A stretch of 64,000 nt of DNA. It comes from Duganella radicis (GTDB lineage: Bacteria; Pseudomonadota; Gammaproteobacteria; Burkholderiales; Burkholderiaceae_D). The DNA lies in contig NZ_WNKY01000001.1 of assembly GCF_009720825.1 (NCBI RefSeq), forward strand, positions 682,001-746,000, in the 5' to 3' direction. Numbering within the stretch: the stretch's first letter is position 1; each line of letters opens with the position of its first letter. Positions 42,455 through 50,870 of the stretch are shown piece by piece. The position numbers were made by a program, and so were the translations under genes. The notes under the pieces are model-generated. The model had not been told where the DNA came from and searched no databases. It saw only the letters and a list, made by a program, of their open reading frames with translations.

Positions 42455-44311
42455 ATGAACCAAGCAAGGACTGCGGCGCCCGAAGTCAGGCGCCGCCCGG
42501 TCAAGCTGGGCAACCCGGAGATCGCTGCCTATCAGGCCGACGGCTTGTGGCATGTGGACGCCGTCACGCCGCTAGGCGATTTCCCGCCCCGCTTTACCGA
42601 CCGGCTGGAATCGGGCGCCATCGCGCACCCGGAACGCACGCTGGTGGCGCGCCGCGGCGCGGACGGCGAATGGATACGCCTGTCGTACGCCGAAGTGCTG
42701 GAGCGCGCGCGCCGCATCGGCCAGTCGCTGCTCGATCGCGGCTTGTCGGCCGAGCGCCCGCTGCTCATCCTGTCCGGTAACGATCTTGAGCATTTCCAGC
42801 TGGCGCTGGGCGCGATGTATGCGGGCATTCCCTATGCCCCGGTGTCGCCGTCCTATTCGCTGGTGGCCACAGACTACGGCAAGCTGGCCGAATTGGTCTC
42901 GCAACTGACGCCCGGCGCGCTGTACGCTTCCGACGGCAATGCCTTCGCCCGCGCCATCAGCGCCGTCATGCCGTCCGATGCGGAACTGATCCTGGCGCAT
43001 GGCGAAGTGGCTGGCCAGCGCGCCACGCCTTTCAGCGCGCTGCTGGACGTCGAGCCGACCAGCGTGGAAGCGGCGCATGACAAGGTCAACGCGCAGACCA
43101 TCGCCAAGTTCCTGTTCACCTCCGGCTCGACCAAGAAGCCGAAGGCTGTCATCACCACGCACGGCATGTTGAGCAGCAACCAGCAGATGCTGTTGCAGAC
43201 CTTCCCCTTCATGGGCGAGGAGCCGCCGGTGCTGGTCGACTGGCTGCCATGGAATCACACCTTCGGCGGCAGCCATAACGTCGGCATCGTGCTGTATAAC
43301 GGCGGCACGCTGTACATCGACGACGGCAAGCCGACGCCGCGCGATTTTGGCGCCACGCTGCGCAACCTGGCCGAAATCGCGCCGACCATGTACTTCAACA
43401 TCCCCAAGGGATTTGAAATGCTGACCGACGCCATGGCCACCGACAAGCAGCTGAGCGCCACCTTCTTTTCGCGCGTGAAGCTGTTCCTGTGCGCCGGCGC
43501 CGGCCTGTCGCAGGCGGCGTGGGACCGGCTCGACGCAGCCGGCATCGCCGAATCGGGCGAATCGATCCGCATCATCACGGGCCTGGGCATGACCGAGACC
43601 TCGCCATCCTGCACCTTCGGCACCGGCAGCATCATCAAGGCCGGCTACGTCGGCGTGCCGGCGCCGGGCTGCAAGGTCAAGCTGGTGCCGTCGGGCGACA
43701 AGCTGGAAGCACGCTTCCACGGGCCGCACGTGACGCCGGGCTACTGGCGCGCGCCGGACCTGACCGCCGCCGCCTTCGATGAAGACGGCTACTACTGCAC
43801 CGGCGACGCGCTGCGCTTTGTCGATCCCGATCACCGTGAACTGGGCTTCATGTTCGACGGCCGCATCGCCGAGGATTTCAAGCTCAGTACCGGCACCTTC
43901 GTCAGCGTCGGCCCGCTGCGCGCGCGCGTGATCAGCGCGGCCGCACCGCATGTGCTGGACGTGGTGGTGACCGGCATCGACCGCAACGCCATCGGCCTGC
44001 TGGTGTTCCCGCGCCTGGAGCACTGCCAGACCTTGTCCGGACTCGGTGATGGCGCCAGCGTGGAACAAGTACTGGCCAGCGCACCGGTGCGCGAACGCTT
44101 CCAGTCGCTGCTGAACCGTCTCAACGCGGATGCCAGCGGTTCCTCGATGCGCATCGACCGCCTGCTGCTGCAAGCGGAACCGCCATCGATCGATCATCGC
44201 GAGATGACCGACAAGGGTTCCATCAACCAGGCGGCGGTGCTCACGCGGCGCGCGGCGATCGTGGCATCGCTTTATGAAGGTACAGATCCCAACGTAATCA
44301 TCGCTGCATAA
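42455..44311 (+). CDS. fcs: feruloyl-CoA synthetase
   Basis: A 618-aa AMP-forming acid:CoA ligase that activates ferulate and related hydroxycinnamates with ATP and CoA. The ANL-family core motif is LFTSGSTKKPKAVITTHGML. Also seen are WLPWNHTFGGSHN, GLGMTETSPSC and YCTGDALRFVDPDH, the later ATP-contact regions. The pattern and length match Fcs/FerA of Pseudomonas and Sphingobium. The ATG has AAGGAGCC a few bases upstream and lies 10 bases after vdh. The product feeds ech, and its CoA ester is the likely inducer for the MarR repressor. Confidence 0.94.
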   Translation: MNQARTAAPEVRRRPVKLGNPEIAAYQADGLWHVDAVTPLGDFPPRFTDRLESGAIAHPERTLVARRGADGEWIRLSYAEVLERARRIGQSLLDRGLSAERPLLILSGNDLEHFQLALGAMYAGIPYAPVSPSYSLVATDYGKLAELVSQLTPGALYASDGNAFARAISAVMPSDAELILAHGEVAGQRATPFSALLDVEPTSVEAAHDKVNAQTIAKFLFTSGSTKKPKAVITTHGMLSSNQQMLLQTFPFMGEEPPVLVDWLPWNHTFGGSHNVGIVLYNGGTLYIDDGKPTPRDFGATLRNLAEIAPTMYFNIPKGFEMLTDAMATDKQLSATFFSRVKLFLCAGAGLSQAAWDRLDAAGIAESGESIRIITGLGMTETSPSCTFGTGSIIKAGYVGVPAPGCKVKLVPSGDKLEARFHGPHVTPGYWRAPDLTAAAFDEDGYYCTGDALRFVDPDHRELGFMFDGRIAEDFKLSTGTFVSVGPLRARVISAAAPHVLDVVVTGIDRNAIGLLVFPRLEHCQTLSGLGDGASVEQVLASAPVRERFQSLLNRLNADASGSSMRIDRLLLQAEPPSIDHREMTDKGSINQAAVLTRRAAIVASLYEGTDPNVIIAA

Positions 44312-44333
44312 ATAAAAACCACAGGAGACAAAT

Positions 44334-45494
44334 ATGAAACTGAAAAAAGTAGCATTGCTGGGCGTGGCGCTGATGATGACTGGTGTGGTGCACGCGCAGG
44401 ACACCATCCGCATCGGCGTCATCGCCGCGCTGAGCGGGCCTTTCGCCAACATCGGCAAGCCCTTCGAAGACGGTATCAAGACCTATATGCAGCAATACGG
44501 CGACAAGGTCGCCGGCAAGAAGATCGAGATCGTGTACCGCGACGATGGCGGCTCCAACGCCGACCTGTCCAAGCGCGCCGCACAGGAGCTGATCACGCGT
44601 GAGAAAGTCAGCTTCCTGATCGGTTTCTCGCTGACGCCCAGCGCACTGGCGGTGGCGCCGATCGCCACCCAGGCCAAGATTCCGATGATCGTGATGAACG
44701 CCGTCACCACCGGCATCACCGCCAAGTCGCCGTACATGCTGCGCACCAGCATGACCATGCAGCAGATGACCGAGCCATTCGGCACCTGGAGCGCGGCCAA
44801 CAAGGTGGGCAAGGTGTACACCCTGGTGAGCGACTACAGCACCGGCATCGACGCCGAGGCGCGCTTCAACAAGGGCTTTACGGCTGGCGGCGGCAAGATC
44901 GTCGGCTCCTCGCGCGTGCCGCTGGCGAATCCGGACTACTCCCCATTCATCCAGCGTGTAAAGGATGAGAAGCCGGACGCATTGTTCTTCTTCGCTCCGG
45001 GCGCCGAAGACGGCACCGCCCTGCTGAAAGCCTTCAGCGACAAAGGCCTGGACAAGGCAGGCATCAAGTTCCTGGGCGTGGGCGACATGACCAGCGATTC
45101 GCCGACGCTGGAAGCCCTGGGCGATCGCGCACTGGGCGCCGTCACGGTGCTGAACTATTCGACCGCGCTGGACAACCCGGCCAACAAAGCCTTCCTGGCC
45201 GCGTATGCCGCCGCCCTGCCAAAGGCGCTGCCGCCGACCTTCGTCACCGTGGCCGCCTACGACACCATGGGCATGATCTACGAGACCGTCCGCAAGCTGA
45301 ATGGCACGGTCACCGGCGACAAGGCCATGCAGATACTGTCCAACATGAAGTGGGACAGTCCGCGCGGCCCGATCTCCATCGACCCTGCTACGCGCGACAT
45401 CGTGCAGAACATGTACATCCGCGAAGTGAAAAAGGTCAATGGCAAGCTGATTAACCAGCCTGTCGGCGTGCTCAAGGACGTCGCGCCGATCTGA
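44334..45494 (+). CDS. periplasmic aromatic/branched-chain-type solute-binding protein
   Basis: A 386-aa type I periplasmic binding protein of an ABC importer. Signal peptide MKLKKVALLGVALMMTGVVH, then IRIGVIAALSGPFANIGKPF and VYRDDGGSNADLSKRAAQEL, are typical of the Leu/Ile/Val-binding group. Many relatives bind aromatic acids, such as CouP in Rhodopseudomonas. It lies 22 bases after fcs, with an AGGAGA SD, so it is in the hydroxycinnamate operon. No ABC permease or ATPase genes accompany it. It must use a transporter encoded elsewhere, or serve as a scavenging or sensing protein. Confidence 0.92.
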   Translation: MKLKKVALLGVALMMTGVVHAQDTIRIGVIAALSGPFANIGKPFEDGIKTYMQQYGDKVAGKKIEIVYRDDGGSNADLSKRAAQELITREKVSFLIGFSLTPSALAVAPIATQAKIPMIVMNAVTTGITAKSPYMLRTSMTMQQMTEPFGTWSAANKVGKVYTLVSDYSTGIDAEARFNKGFTAGGGKIVGSSRVPLANPDYSPFIQRVKDEKPDALFFFAPGAEDGTALLKAFSDKGLDKAGIKFLGVGDMTSDSPTLEALGDRALGAVTVLNYSTALDNPANKAFLAAYAAALPKALPPTFVTVAAYDTMGMIYETVRKLNGTVTGDKAMQILSNMKWDSPRGPISIDPATRDIVQNMYIREVKKVNGKLINQPVGVLKDVAPI

Positions 45495-45513
45495 TAACCG
45501 AGTAGTACCCCGA

Positions 45514-45556
45514 TGCCGGTCCAGACGCCGCCCACAGAAGGCGGCGCGGGCCGGCA
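45514..45556 (+). promoter_or_regulatory. strong stem-loop before the esterase gene
   Basis: Outer arms TGCCGG (45514-45519) and CCGGCA (45551-45556) enclose an inner stem CGCCGCC (45526-45532) and GGCGGCG (45540-45546) with a 7-nt loop. It lies between the binding protein stop and the esterase SD (GAGGAG at 45576). Without a T-run it looks more like an mRNA processing or stability element than a terminator. Confidence 0.4.
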
Positions 45557-45589
45557 CGTCCATCACCTGTGCATAGAGGAGACACCCAC

Positions 45590-47293
45590 ATGAAAAACAC
45601 CCGATTGACCGCGGTGGCGGCGTCTGTCGCCGTCCTGCTGACTGCTTGCGGCGGTTCAGGCACCAAAGCCACCACGTCCGGCGGCCTGCCGCAACTGAGC
45701 GCGGCCACCGGCGCCACGCTGAGCAACTGCGCGGACCTGGCGAGCAAAATCAACTTCGCCAATACCACCATCACGGCGGCCAACGCCATCGCGGCCGGCA
45801 CGCTCACTGTCGGCGGCAAGCCGGTGCCGGCGCACTGCCAGGTCACGGGCCAGATGTACAAGCGCACCAGCGCGGTCGACGGCAAGAGCTACGCCATCGG
45901 CTTCGAGATGCGGCTGCCGAACAACTGGAACGGCCGCTTCTTCTATCAGGCCAATGGCGGCGTGGATGGCACGGTGGTGACGGCCACCGGCGAAGTGGGT
46001 GGCGGCGGCGTGCTCGATAATGCCCTCAACAAGGGCTTCGCCGTGATCAGCTCCGACGCCGGCCACGCGCCAGCCACGCCCTTCTTCGGCACCGATCCAC
46101 AGGCGCGGCTGGACTACGGCTACCAGGCAGTGGGCAAGCTGACGCCGATGGCCAAGTACATCATCGAAACCGCCTACGGCAAGAAGCCGGACCGTTCCTA
46201 CATCGGCGGCTGCTCCAATGGCGGCCGTCACACCATGGTGGCGGCGGCGCGCTACGGCGACCAGTACGACGGCTTCCTGGTGGGGAACCCCGGTTTCCGC
46301 CTGCCGCTGGCGGCCATCGCGAATATCGCCGGCGCCAAGACCTACAATGCGCTGGCCTCCACACCGGGCGACCTGTCGACCGGCTTCACGCAAGCGGAGC
46401 GCACGCTGGTGTCCAAGGCGATTCTGGCCAAGTGCGATGCGCTCGACGGCGCCACCGACGGCATGGTGCAGAACACGCAAGCCTGCCAGGCGGCCTTCGA
46501 CCTGAATCGCGATGTGCCGACTTGCAGCGGCTCGCGCGACGGCACTTGCCTGAGCGCGACGCAGAAGACCGCCATCGGCGGCTTGTTCAGCGGCGCCACC
46601 ACGGCGGCCGGCGCGAAGATCTATTCGAGCTTCCCGTACGACGCCGGGCTGGCGACCGATGGCTGGGCGTGGTGGAAATTCAGCGCTTCCTTCCTGCTCG
46701 ATACCGGCGCGGTGGGCATCATCTGGTCGGTGCCGCCGGAAGATCCGGCCACCTTCAACGGGCCGAATTTCGCGCTGACCGGCGACCTTGCCAGCATGCT
46801 GGCCAAGGTGGGAGCGACCAACGCCACCTTCACCGAGAGCGCGCTGTCGTTCATGATGCCGCCGAATCCATCGGACCTGTCGACGTTGAGGAATCGCGGC
46901 GCCAAGATCATGGTTTATCACGGCACCAGCGATCCTATCTTCTCCAGCGACGATACCACGGCGTGGTATAACGCGCTGCGTACCGCGAATGGCGGCGATG
47001 CGTCCAACTTTGCGCGCTTCTTCGCGGTACCCGGCATGAACCACTGTGCCGGCGGCCCGACGGCTGATCAGTTCGACATGCTGGCGCCATTGGTCAGTTG
47101 GGTGGAGCAAGGCAAGGCGCCGGACAGCGTGCAGGCCAGTGTGCGCGGCGCGGGCAATGCGGGCGGCGTCAATGCCGACCTGCCGGCCGGCTGGTCCGCC
47201 ACGCGTACCCGCCCGCTGTGCCCTTATCCCAAAGCCGCCAAGTACAAGGGCAGCGGCAGCATCGAGGACGCCGCCAACTTCACTTGTGAGTAG
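45590..47293 (+). CDS. tannase/feruloyl esterase family lipoprotein
   Basis: A 567-aa serine esterase, probably anchored in the outer membrane. The lipobox is LLTAC with Cys20 (MKNTRLTAVAASVAVLLTAC). The nucleophile serine S209 sits in GGCSNGGRHTM, the CSxGGR motif of the tannase/feruloyl esterase family. The late histidine is in PGMNHCAGGPTADQFD, and CS/HC disulfide-type cysteines are present. Such enzymes release ferulate or gallate from plant esters. Position at the end of the ech-vdh-fcs operon suggests it supplies hydroxycinnamates for uptake. ATG 45590 is chosen over a GTG at 45569 because GAGGAG precedes it. Confidence 0.92.
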   Translation: MKNTRLTAVAASVAVLLTACGGSGTKATTSGGLPQLSAATGATLSNCADLASKINFANTTITAANAIAAGTLTVGGKPVPAHCQVTGQMYKRTSAVDGKSYAIGFEMRLPNNWNGRFFYQANGGVDGTVVTATGEVGGGGVLDNALNKGFAVISSDAGHAPATPFFGTDPQARLDYGYQAVGKLTPMAKYIIETAYGKKPDRSYIGGCSNGGRHTMVAAARYGDQYDGFLVGNPGFRLPLAAIANIAGAKTYNALASTPGDLSTGFTQAERTLVSKAILAKCDALDGATDGMVQNTQACQAAFDLNRDVPTCSGSRDGTCLSATQKTAIGGLFSGATTAAGAKIYSSFPYDAGLATDGWAWWKFSASFLLDTGAVGIIWSVPPEDPATFNGPNFALTGDLASMLAKVGATNATFTESALSFMMPPNPSDLSTLRNRGAKIMVYHGTSDPIFSSDDTTAWYNALRTANGGDASNFARFFAVPGMNHCAGGPTADQFDMLAPLVSWVEQGKAPDSVQASVRGAGNAGGVNADLPAGWSATRTRPLCPYPKAAKYKGSGSIEDAANFTCE

Positions 47294-47296
47294 GCT

Positions 47297-47944
47297 TTAG
47301 ACCACGATCAGATCGAGCTCGCGCAGGAAGCTGGCAGCCTGCGCGTGCGAGATCACCGCGCCTTTGAACAAACCTGCCTCGGTCAGCCTCACGCCTTCGA
47401 TGCTGGCCGCGCGCAGGTCGGCCCCCTGGAACTTGGCCAGCTTGAGCACCGCGTTGCGCAAACTGCCGCCTTCAAACACGGCCTCACGAAAATCGCAGCC
47501 AGAGAGATAAGCTTCGGAAAAATCCAGCTCTTTCAACGTCGCCTTGCGGAACGAGAAGCCGCGCAGATCCGCGCCCACCAGCAAGCACTCTTCAAAATGA
47601 ATGCCGAGGTGCGCCACTTCTTCAAACGAGGCGCCGGTCAGTTTGCAGCCGTGGAAGGCGGCCGAGGCCAGCTTGGAACGACGCCATTTGCTGTTATTCA
47701 GATCGCAACCGTCAAAACGCGCATCCACCGCATCGACCGATTCAAAATCCGCGCCGCCGCCACGGCAGCGCAGCCACTGCGAACGCGCCAGCTTGCTGGC
47801 AAACAGCGAGGTCCCGGCAAAGGTACAGCGCTCAAACACGCACCCTTGCAGATCGAGCCGGGACAGGTCTTGATCGTCAAACGCGTCATTCTCGAAACGG
47901 CGCACGCCTTGCGCCAGTTGCTGTTCCAGTTCGTCGCGCGTCAT
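47297..47944 (-). CDS. pentapeptide-repeat protein
   Basis: A 215-aa protein made mostly of A(D/N)LXX-type pentapeptide repeats (LSRLDLQGCVFERCTFAGTS, then GADLRGFSFRKATLKELDFS), which fold into a right-handed quadrilateral beta-helix. Some members mimic DNA and protect gyrase (Qnr, MfpA); most have no known role. There is no signal peptide, so it is cytoplasmic. ATG 47944 overlaps the stop of the upstream SnoaL-like gene as ATGA, showing translational coupling; an alternative in-frame start at 47983 would lie inside that gene. It is convergent with the esterase, 3 bases away. Confidence 0.88.
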   Translation of the reverse strand: MTRDELEQQLAQGVRRFENDAFDDQDLSRLDLQGCVFERCTFAGTSLFASKLARSQWLRCRGGGADFESVDAVDARFDGCDLNNSKWRRSKLASAAFHGCKLTGASFEEVAHLGIHFEECLLVGADLRGFSFRKATLKELDFSEAYLSGCDFREAVFEGGSLRNAVLKLAKFQGADLRAASIEGVRLTEAGLFKGAVISHAQAASFLRELDLIVV

Positions 47945-48378
47945 TGTTTCAGATTCATGGTTTGGACCGACAGCAGCTTGCATTCACCGTTCACGTTGAC
48001 GTAAGTGCGCATGAACTGGTAGCGGTTGGTGCGCCAAGTCGTGCCGTCGGCATTCCACTGCTCGGTGGTGCTGACGCCGCGTACAACAGAAGTATCGCCC
48101 TGCACGTGCACATGCACGTCGCTGGTGCCGCGCGCCTTGAACACCACCGGCTTGGCCAGCCGAGCCAGCAGGCTGGCGCGCGATTCGATCTGCGAGCCGA
48201 GCGAGTGCACCCACACATAATCCTCCGCCAGCAGCGATTGCAAAAACTGCACGTTCCCGACGCGCAGCGCTTCTTCGTATTGCGCATCGCGCTCGATCAG
48301 GGCGGGCGCAGGCAGGCAAGGCGCGGCAGATGCGATCAACGGCAGCGCACCAAACAGGGAGAGCAGGATTTTTTTCAT
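47941..48378 (-). CDS. exported SnoaL/NTF2-like (DUF4440-type) protein
   Basis: A 145-aa protein with signal peptide MKKILLSLFGALPLIASAAP and an NTF2-like cone fold: RDAQYEEALRVGNVQFLQSL, EDYVWVHSLGSQIESRASLL, then VRGVSTTEQWNADGTTWR. This group includes small exported proteins of unknown activity and some ketosteroid-isomerase relatives; no catalytic function can be assigned. ATG 48378 starts the signal peptide, while the longer frame to 48528 would run into the antiporter gene on the other strand. Its TGA overlaps the pentapeptide gene's ATG by four bases. It is divergent from the antiporter at 48453. Confidence 0.82.
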   Translation of the reverse strand: MKKILLSLFGALPLIASAAPCLPAPALIERDAQYEEALRVGNVQFLQSLLAEDYVWVHSLGSQIESRASLLARLAKPVVFKARGTSDVHVHVQGDTSVVRGVSTTEQWNADGTTWRTNRYQFMRTYVNVNGECKLLSVQTMNLKQ

Positions 48379-48452
48379 GGTAGGCCGAGTATAACCGCTA
48401 CTCCGTGCCCTAACCCACATACAAGTTGAAGAAATACTCTTAGCCTGACGGC

Positions 48453-49730
48453 ATGAGCACAAATCAATGGTTCCTGCTGGTCGGCCTGCTGATGCTGGCG
48501 CGTGGCCTGGCGGCGACGACGATCTCACGGTCGCCGTTCACCTCGGCCATCGTCTACCTGTGCGTGGGCGTCTTGCTTGGCCCCAGTTTCTTCGGCCTGT
48601 TGCGCTTCGATCCATCGGCGCAATCCGGCCTGCTGGAGATGATGACGCAGATCGCCCTGCTGATCTCCCTGTTCTCGGCCGGGATCAAGATGCCGGTGCC
48701 GTTCAAGCTGTCACGCTGGGATGCGCCGCTGCGGCTGGCGTGGCTGTCGATGACGCTGACCGTGGCGCTGGTGGCGCTGTTTGCCCACTACGTGCTGCAC
48801 ATGCCACCCGGCGCGGCCATCCTGCTGGGTGGAATACTGGCGCCCACCGATCCGGTATTGGCCACCGACGTGCAAGTGCGCCATCCCGGCGACAAAGACC
48901 AGTTGCGCTTCACCCTCACCTGCGAAGCCGGCATGAACGACGGCAGCGCCTTCCCCTTCGTGCTGCTGGGTCTCGGCATGCTGGGCATCGGCGGCACCGG
49001 CGAGCATCACCTGCGCTGGCTGCTGGTGGATGTTATCTGGGCCACGGCGGCTTCGGTGGCGGTGGGCGTGATGGCCGGCGCCGGGCTGGCGCGCCTGGGC
49101 TGGCGGCTGCGTATCGTCAAGCCGCGTCACGAGATCATGGATGACCTGGTGGCACTCGGCCTGATCGCCATCGTGTACGGCGTGGCCAGCATGGTCAAGG
49201 CTTCCGGCTACCTCGCCGTGTTTTTTGCGGCAGTGGCGCTGCGCCAGACCGAATTGGTGCTGGCCGGCGCGCCCAAGGACCGTCAGGGATTGCTGGAGCC
49301 GGACGTGGCCAAATCCGAAGTCGCGCAAGCCAGCGAAGTGCCGCTGGTGGTCAGCGCCGAAGCGCTGGTCTTCAAGGAGCACCTTGAGCGCCTGTCGGAG
49401 CTGACGCTGGTGCTGATCCTGGGCGGCATGATCTCGCTGGAAGAACTGCCTTACGAAACCATCGGCGTCGCCGCCTTCCTGTTCGTGATCGCCAGGCCGC
49501 TGGCTGTCTACACTGGTTTGATGGGCAGTGGCGTCAGCAAGCGCATGCGCGCCATGATAGGCTGGTTCGGCGTGCGCGGCATCGGCTCGATCTTCTACCT
49601 GGTGTTTGCGATACAGGCCGGCCTGCCGCCCAATCTGGCGCGGGAGCTGACCGGCATCGCGCTCGGCGTCATCATGCTGTCGATACTGGTGCATGGCTTC
49701 AGCGTCAAACCCTTGATCGATACTAAATGA
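48453..49730 (+). CDS. CPA1-type Na+/H+ antiporter
   Basis: A 425-aa inner-membrane cation:proton antiporter with about twelve helices. Typical NhaP-like features are PGAAILLGGILAPTDPVLAT (the TDP motif), RFTLTCEAGMNDGSAFPFVL (the ND motif of the ion-binding site) and RMRAMIGWFGVRGIGSIFYL. It should exchange Na+ or K+ for protons in pH and salt balance. No cytoplasmic regulatory tail is present. It overlaps the convergent tartrate dehydrogenase gene by 8 bases at its 3' end. No clear SD precedes the ATG. Confidence 0.92.
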   Translation: MSTNQWFLLVGLLMLARGLAATTISRSPFTSAIVYLCVGVLLGPSFFGLLRFDPSAQSGLLEMMTQIALLISLFSAGIKMPVPFKLSRWDAPLRLAWLSMTLTVALVALFAHYVLHMPPGAAILLGGILAPTDPVLATDVQVRHPGDKDQLRFTLTCEAGMNDGSAFPFVLLGLGMLGIGGTGEHHLRWLLVDVIWATAASVAVGVMAGAGLARLGWRLRIVKPRHEIMDDLVALGLIAIVYGVASMVKASGYLAVFFAAVALRQTELVLAGAPKDRQGLLEPDVAKSEVAQASEVPLVVSAEALVFKEHLERLSELTLVLILGGMISLEELPYETIGVAAFLFVIARPLAVYTGLMGSGVSKRMRAMIGWFGVRGIGSIFYLVFAIQAGLPPNLARELTGIALGVIMLSILVHGFSVKPLIDTK

Positions 49731-50784
49731 GTGCGGCGATGGCCGCGCCAACCTCCGTGGTGCTGGCCGTGCCGCCCATGTCCGGCGTGCGCGGGCCTTC
49801 GACCAGCACGCGTTCGATCGCGGCCACCATCGCATCGTGCGCGTCACTGTGGCCAAGGAAGTCCAGCATCATGGCGCCGCACCAGATCATGGCGATAGGA
49901 TTGGCGATATTCCGGCCGTAGATGTCGGGCGCCGAGCCGTGCACCGGTTCAAACAGCGACGGAAAATTCCGCTCCGGGTTCAGGTTGGCCGATGGCGCAA
50001 TGCCGATGGTACCGGCACACGCAGGGCCAAGATCGGACAGGATGTCGCCAAACAGATTGGACGCCACCACCACGTCGAAGCGTTCCGGCGACAGCACGAA
50101 GCGCGCGGTCAGGATGTCGATGTGGTACTTGTCATGCCTGATCTCCGGATAGTTCAGGCCCATGGCGTCGACCCGCTCATCCCAGTACGGCATGCTGATC
50201 GAAATGCCGTTGGACTTGGTGGCGGAAGTCAGGTGCTTCTTCGGCCGCTTCCGCGCCAGTTCAAACGCAAATTTCAAAACGCGGTCCACGCCGGTGCGGG
50301 TGAAGATGGCTTCCTGTAGCACGAACTCGCGCTCCGTCCCCGCGAACATGCGGCCGCCGACGCTGGAGTATTCGCCCTCGGTATTTTCGCGCACGATGAC
50401 CATGTCGATATCGCCAGGCTGCTTGTTCGCCAGCGGGCATGGCACGCCGGGCAGCAGGCGCACCGGGCGGAGATTGATGTACTGGTCGAACTGGCGGCGG
50501 AATTGCAGCAACGATCCCCACAGCGACACGTGATCCGGCACCGTTTCCGGCCAGCCGACCGCGCCGAAGAACAGCGCGTCGTAGCCCGCCAGCTGCGCCA
50601 TCCAGTCGTCCGGCATCATCTTGCCGTGCTTGAGGTAGTACTCGCAGCTGGGCCACTCGAAAGTGGTCCACTCGACGGCGAAATTGAAGCGCCGCGCCGC
50701 CGCCTCCACCGCCCGCACGCCCTCCGGCGCGACTTCCTTGCCGATGCCGTCGCCTGCCAGCACCGCGATTTTATGTACTTTCAT
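49723..50784 (-). CDS. ttuC: tartrate/D-malate dehydrogenase family enzyme
   Basis: A 353-aa NAD- and metal-dependent beta-decarboxylating dehydrogenase of the isopropylmalate/isocitrate family. Motifs: IAVLAGDGIGKEVAPEGVRA, MVIVRENTEGEYSSVGGR, TSATKSNGISISMPYWDER and LFGDILSDLGPACAGTIGIA. The ENTEGEY loop and TKSNG sequence are those of tartrate dehydrogenase/decarboxylase (TtuC, DmlA) rather than LeuB or Icd. It may act on tartrate, D-malate or both. ATG 50784 has GGGGAGC upstream. It is divergent from a LysR regulator with a well-formed dyad between them. Confidence 0.92.
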   Translation of the reverse strand: MKVHKIAVLAGDGIGKEVAPEGVRAVEAAARRFNFAVEWTTFEWPSCEYYLKHGKMMPDDWMAQLAGYDALFFGAVGWPETVPDHVSLWGSLLQFRRQFDQYINLRPVRLLPGVPCPLANKQPGDIDMVIVRENTEGEYSSVGGRMFAGTEREFVLQEAIFTRTGVDRVLKFAFELARKRPKKHLTSATKSNGISISMPYWDERVDAMGLNYPEIRHDKYHIDILTARFVLSPERFDVVVASNLFGDILSDLGPACAGTIGIAPSANLNPERNFPSLFEPVHGSAPDIYGRNIANPIAMIWCGAMMLDFLGHSDAHDAMVAAIERVLVEGPRTPDMGGTASTTEVGAAIAALI

Positions 50785-50812
50785 GGCTGCTCCCCTCATG
50801 GAAAGCCACAGC

Positions 50813-50835
50813 ATAAACCGATTGGCAGCGTTTAT
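50813..50835. promoter_or_regulatory. LysR-type dyad between ttuC and its regulator
   Basis: ATAAAC (50813-50818), 11 nt, GTTTAT (50830-50835) is a perfect inverted repeat. It contains the spacing expected of a LysR box (T-N11-A class) and is centred in the 86-base divergent intergenic region. It is followed by TATAAT-like sequence (50833-50838 region). Confidence 0.5.
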
Positions 50836-50870
50836 AATCAGTCAAATCGTAATACCATAAGCCACGAATC

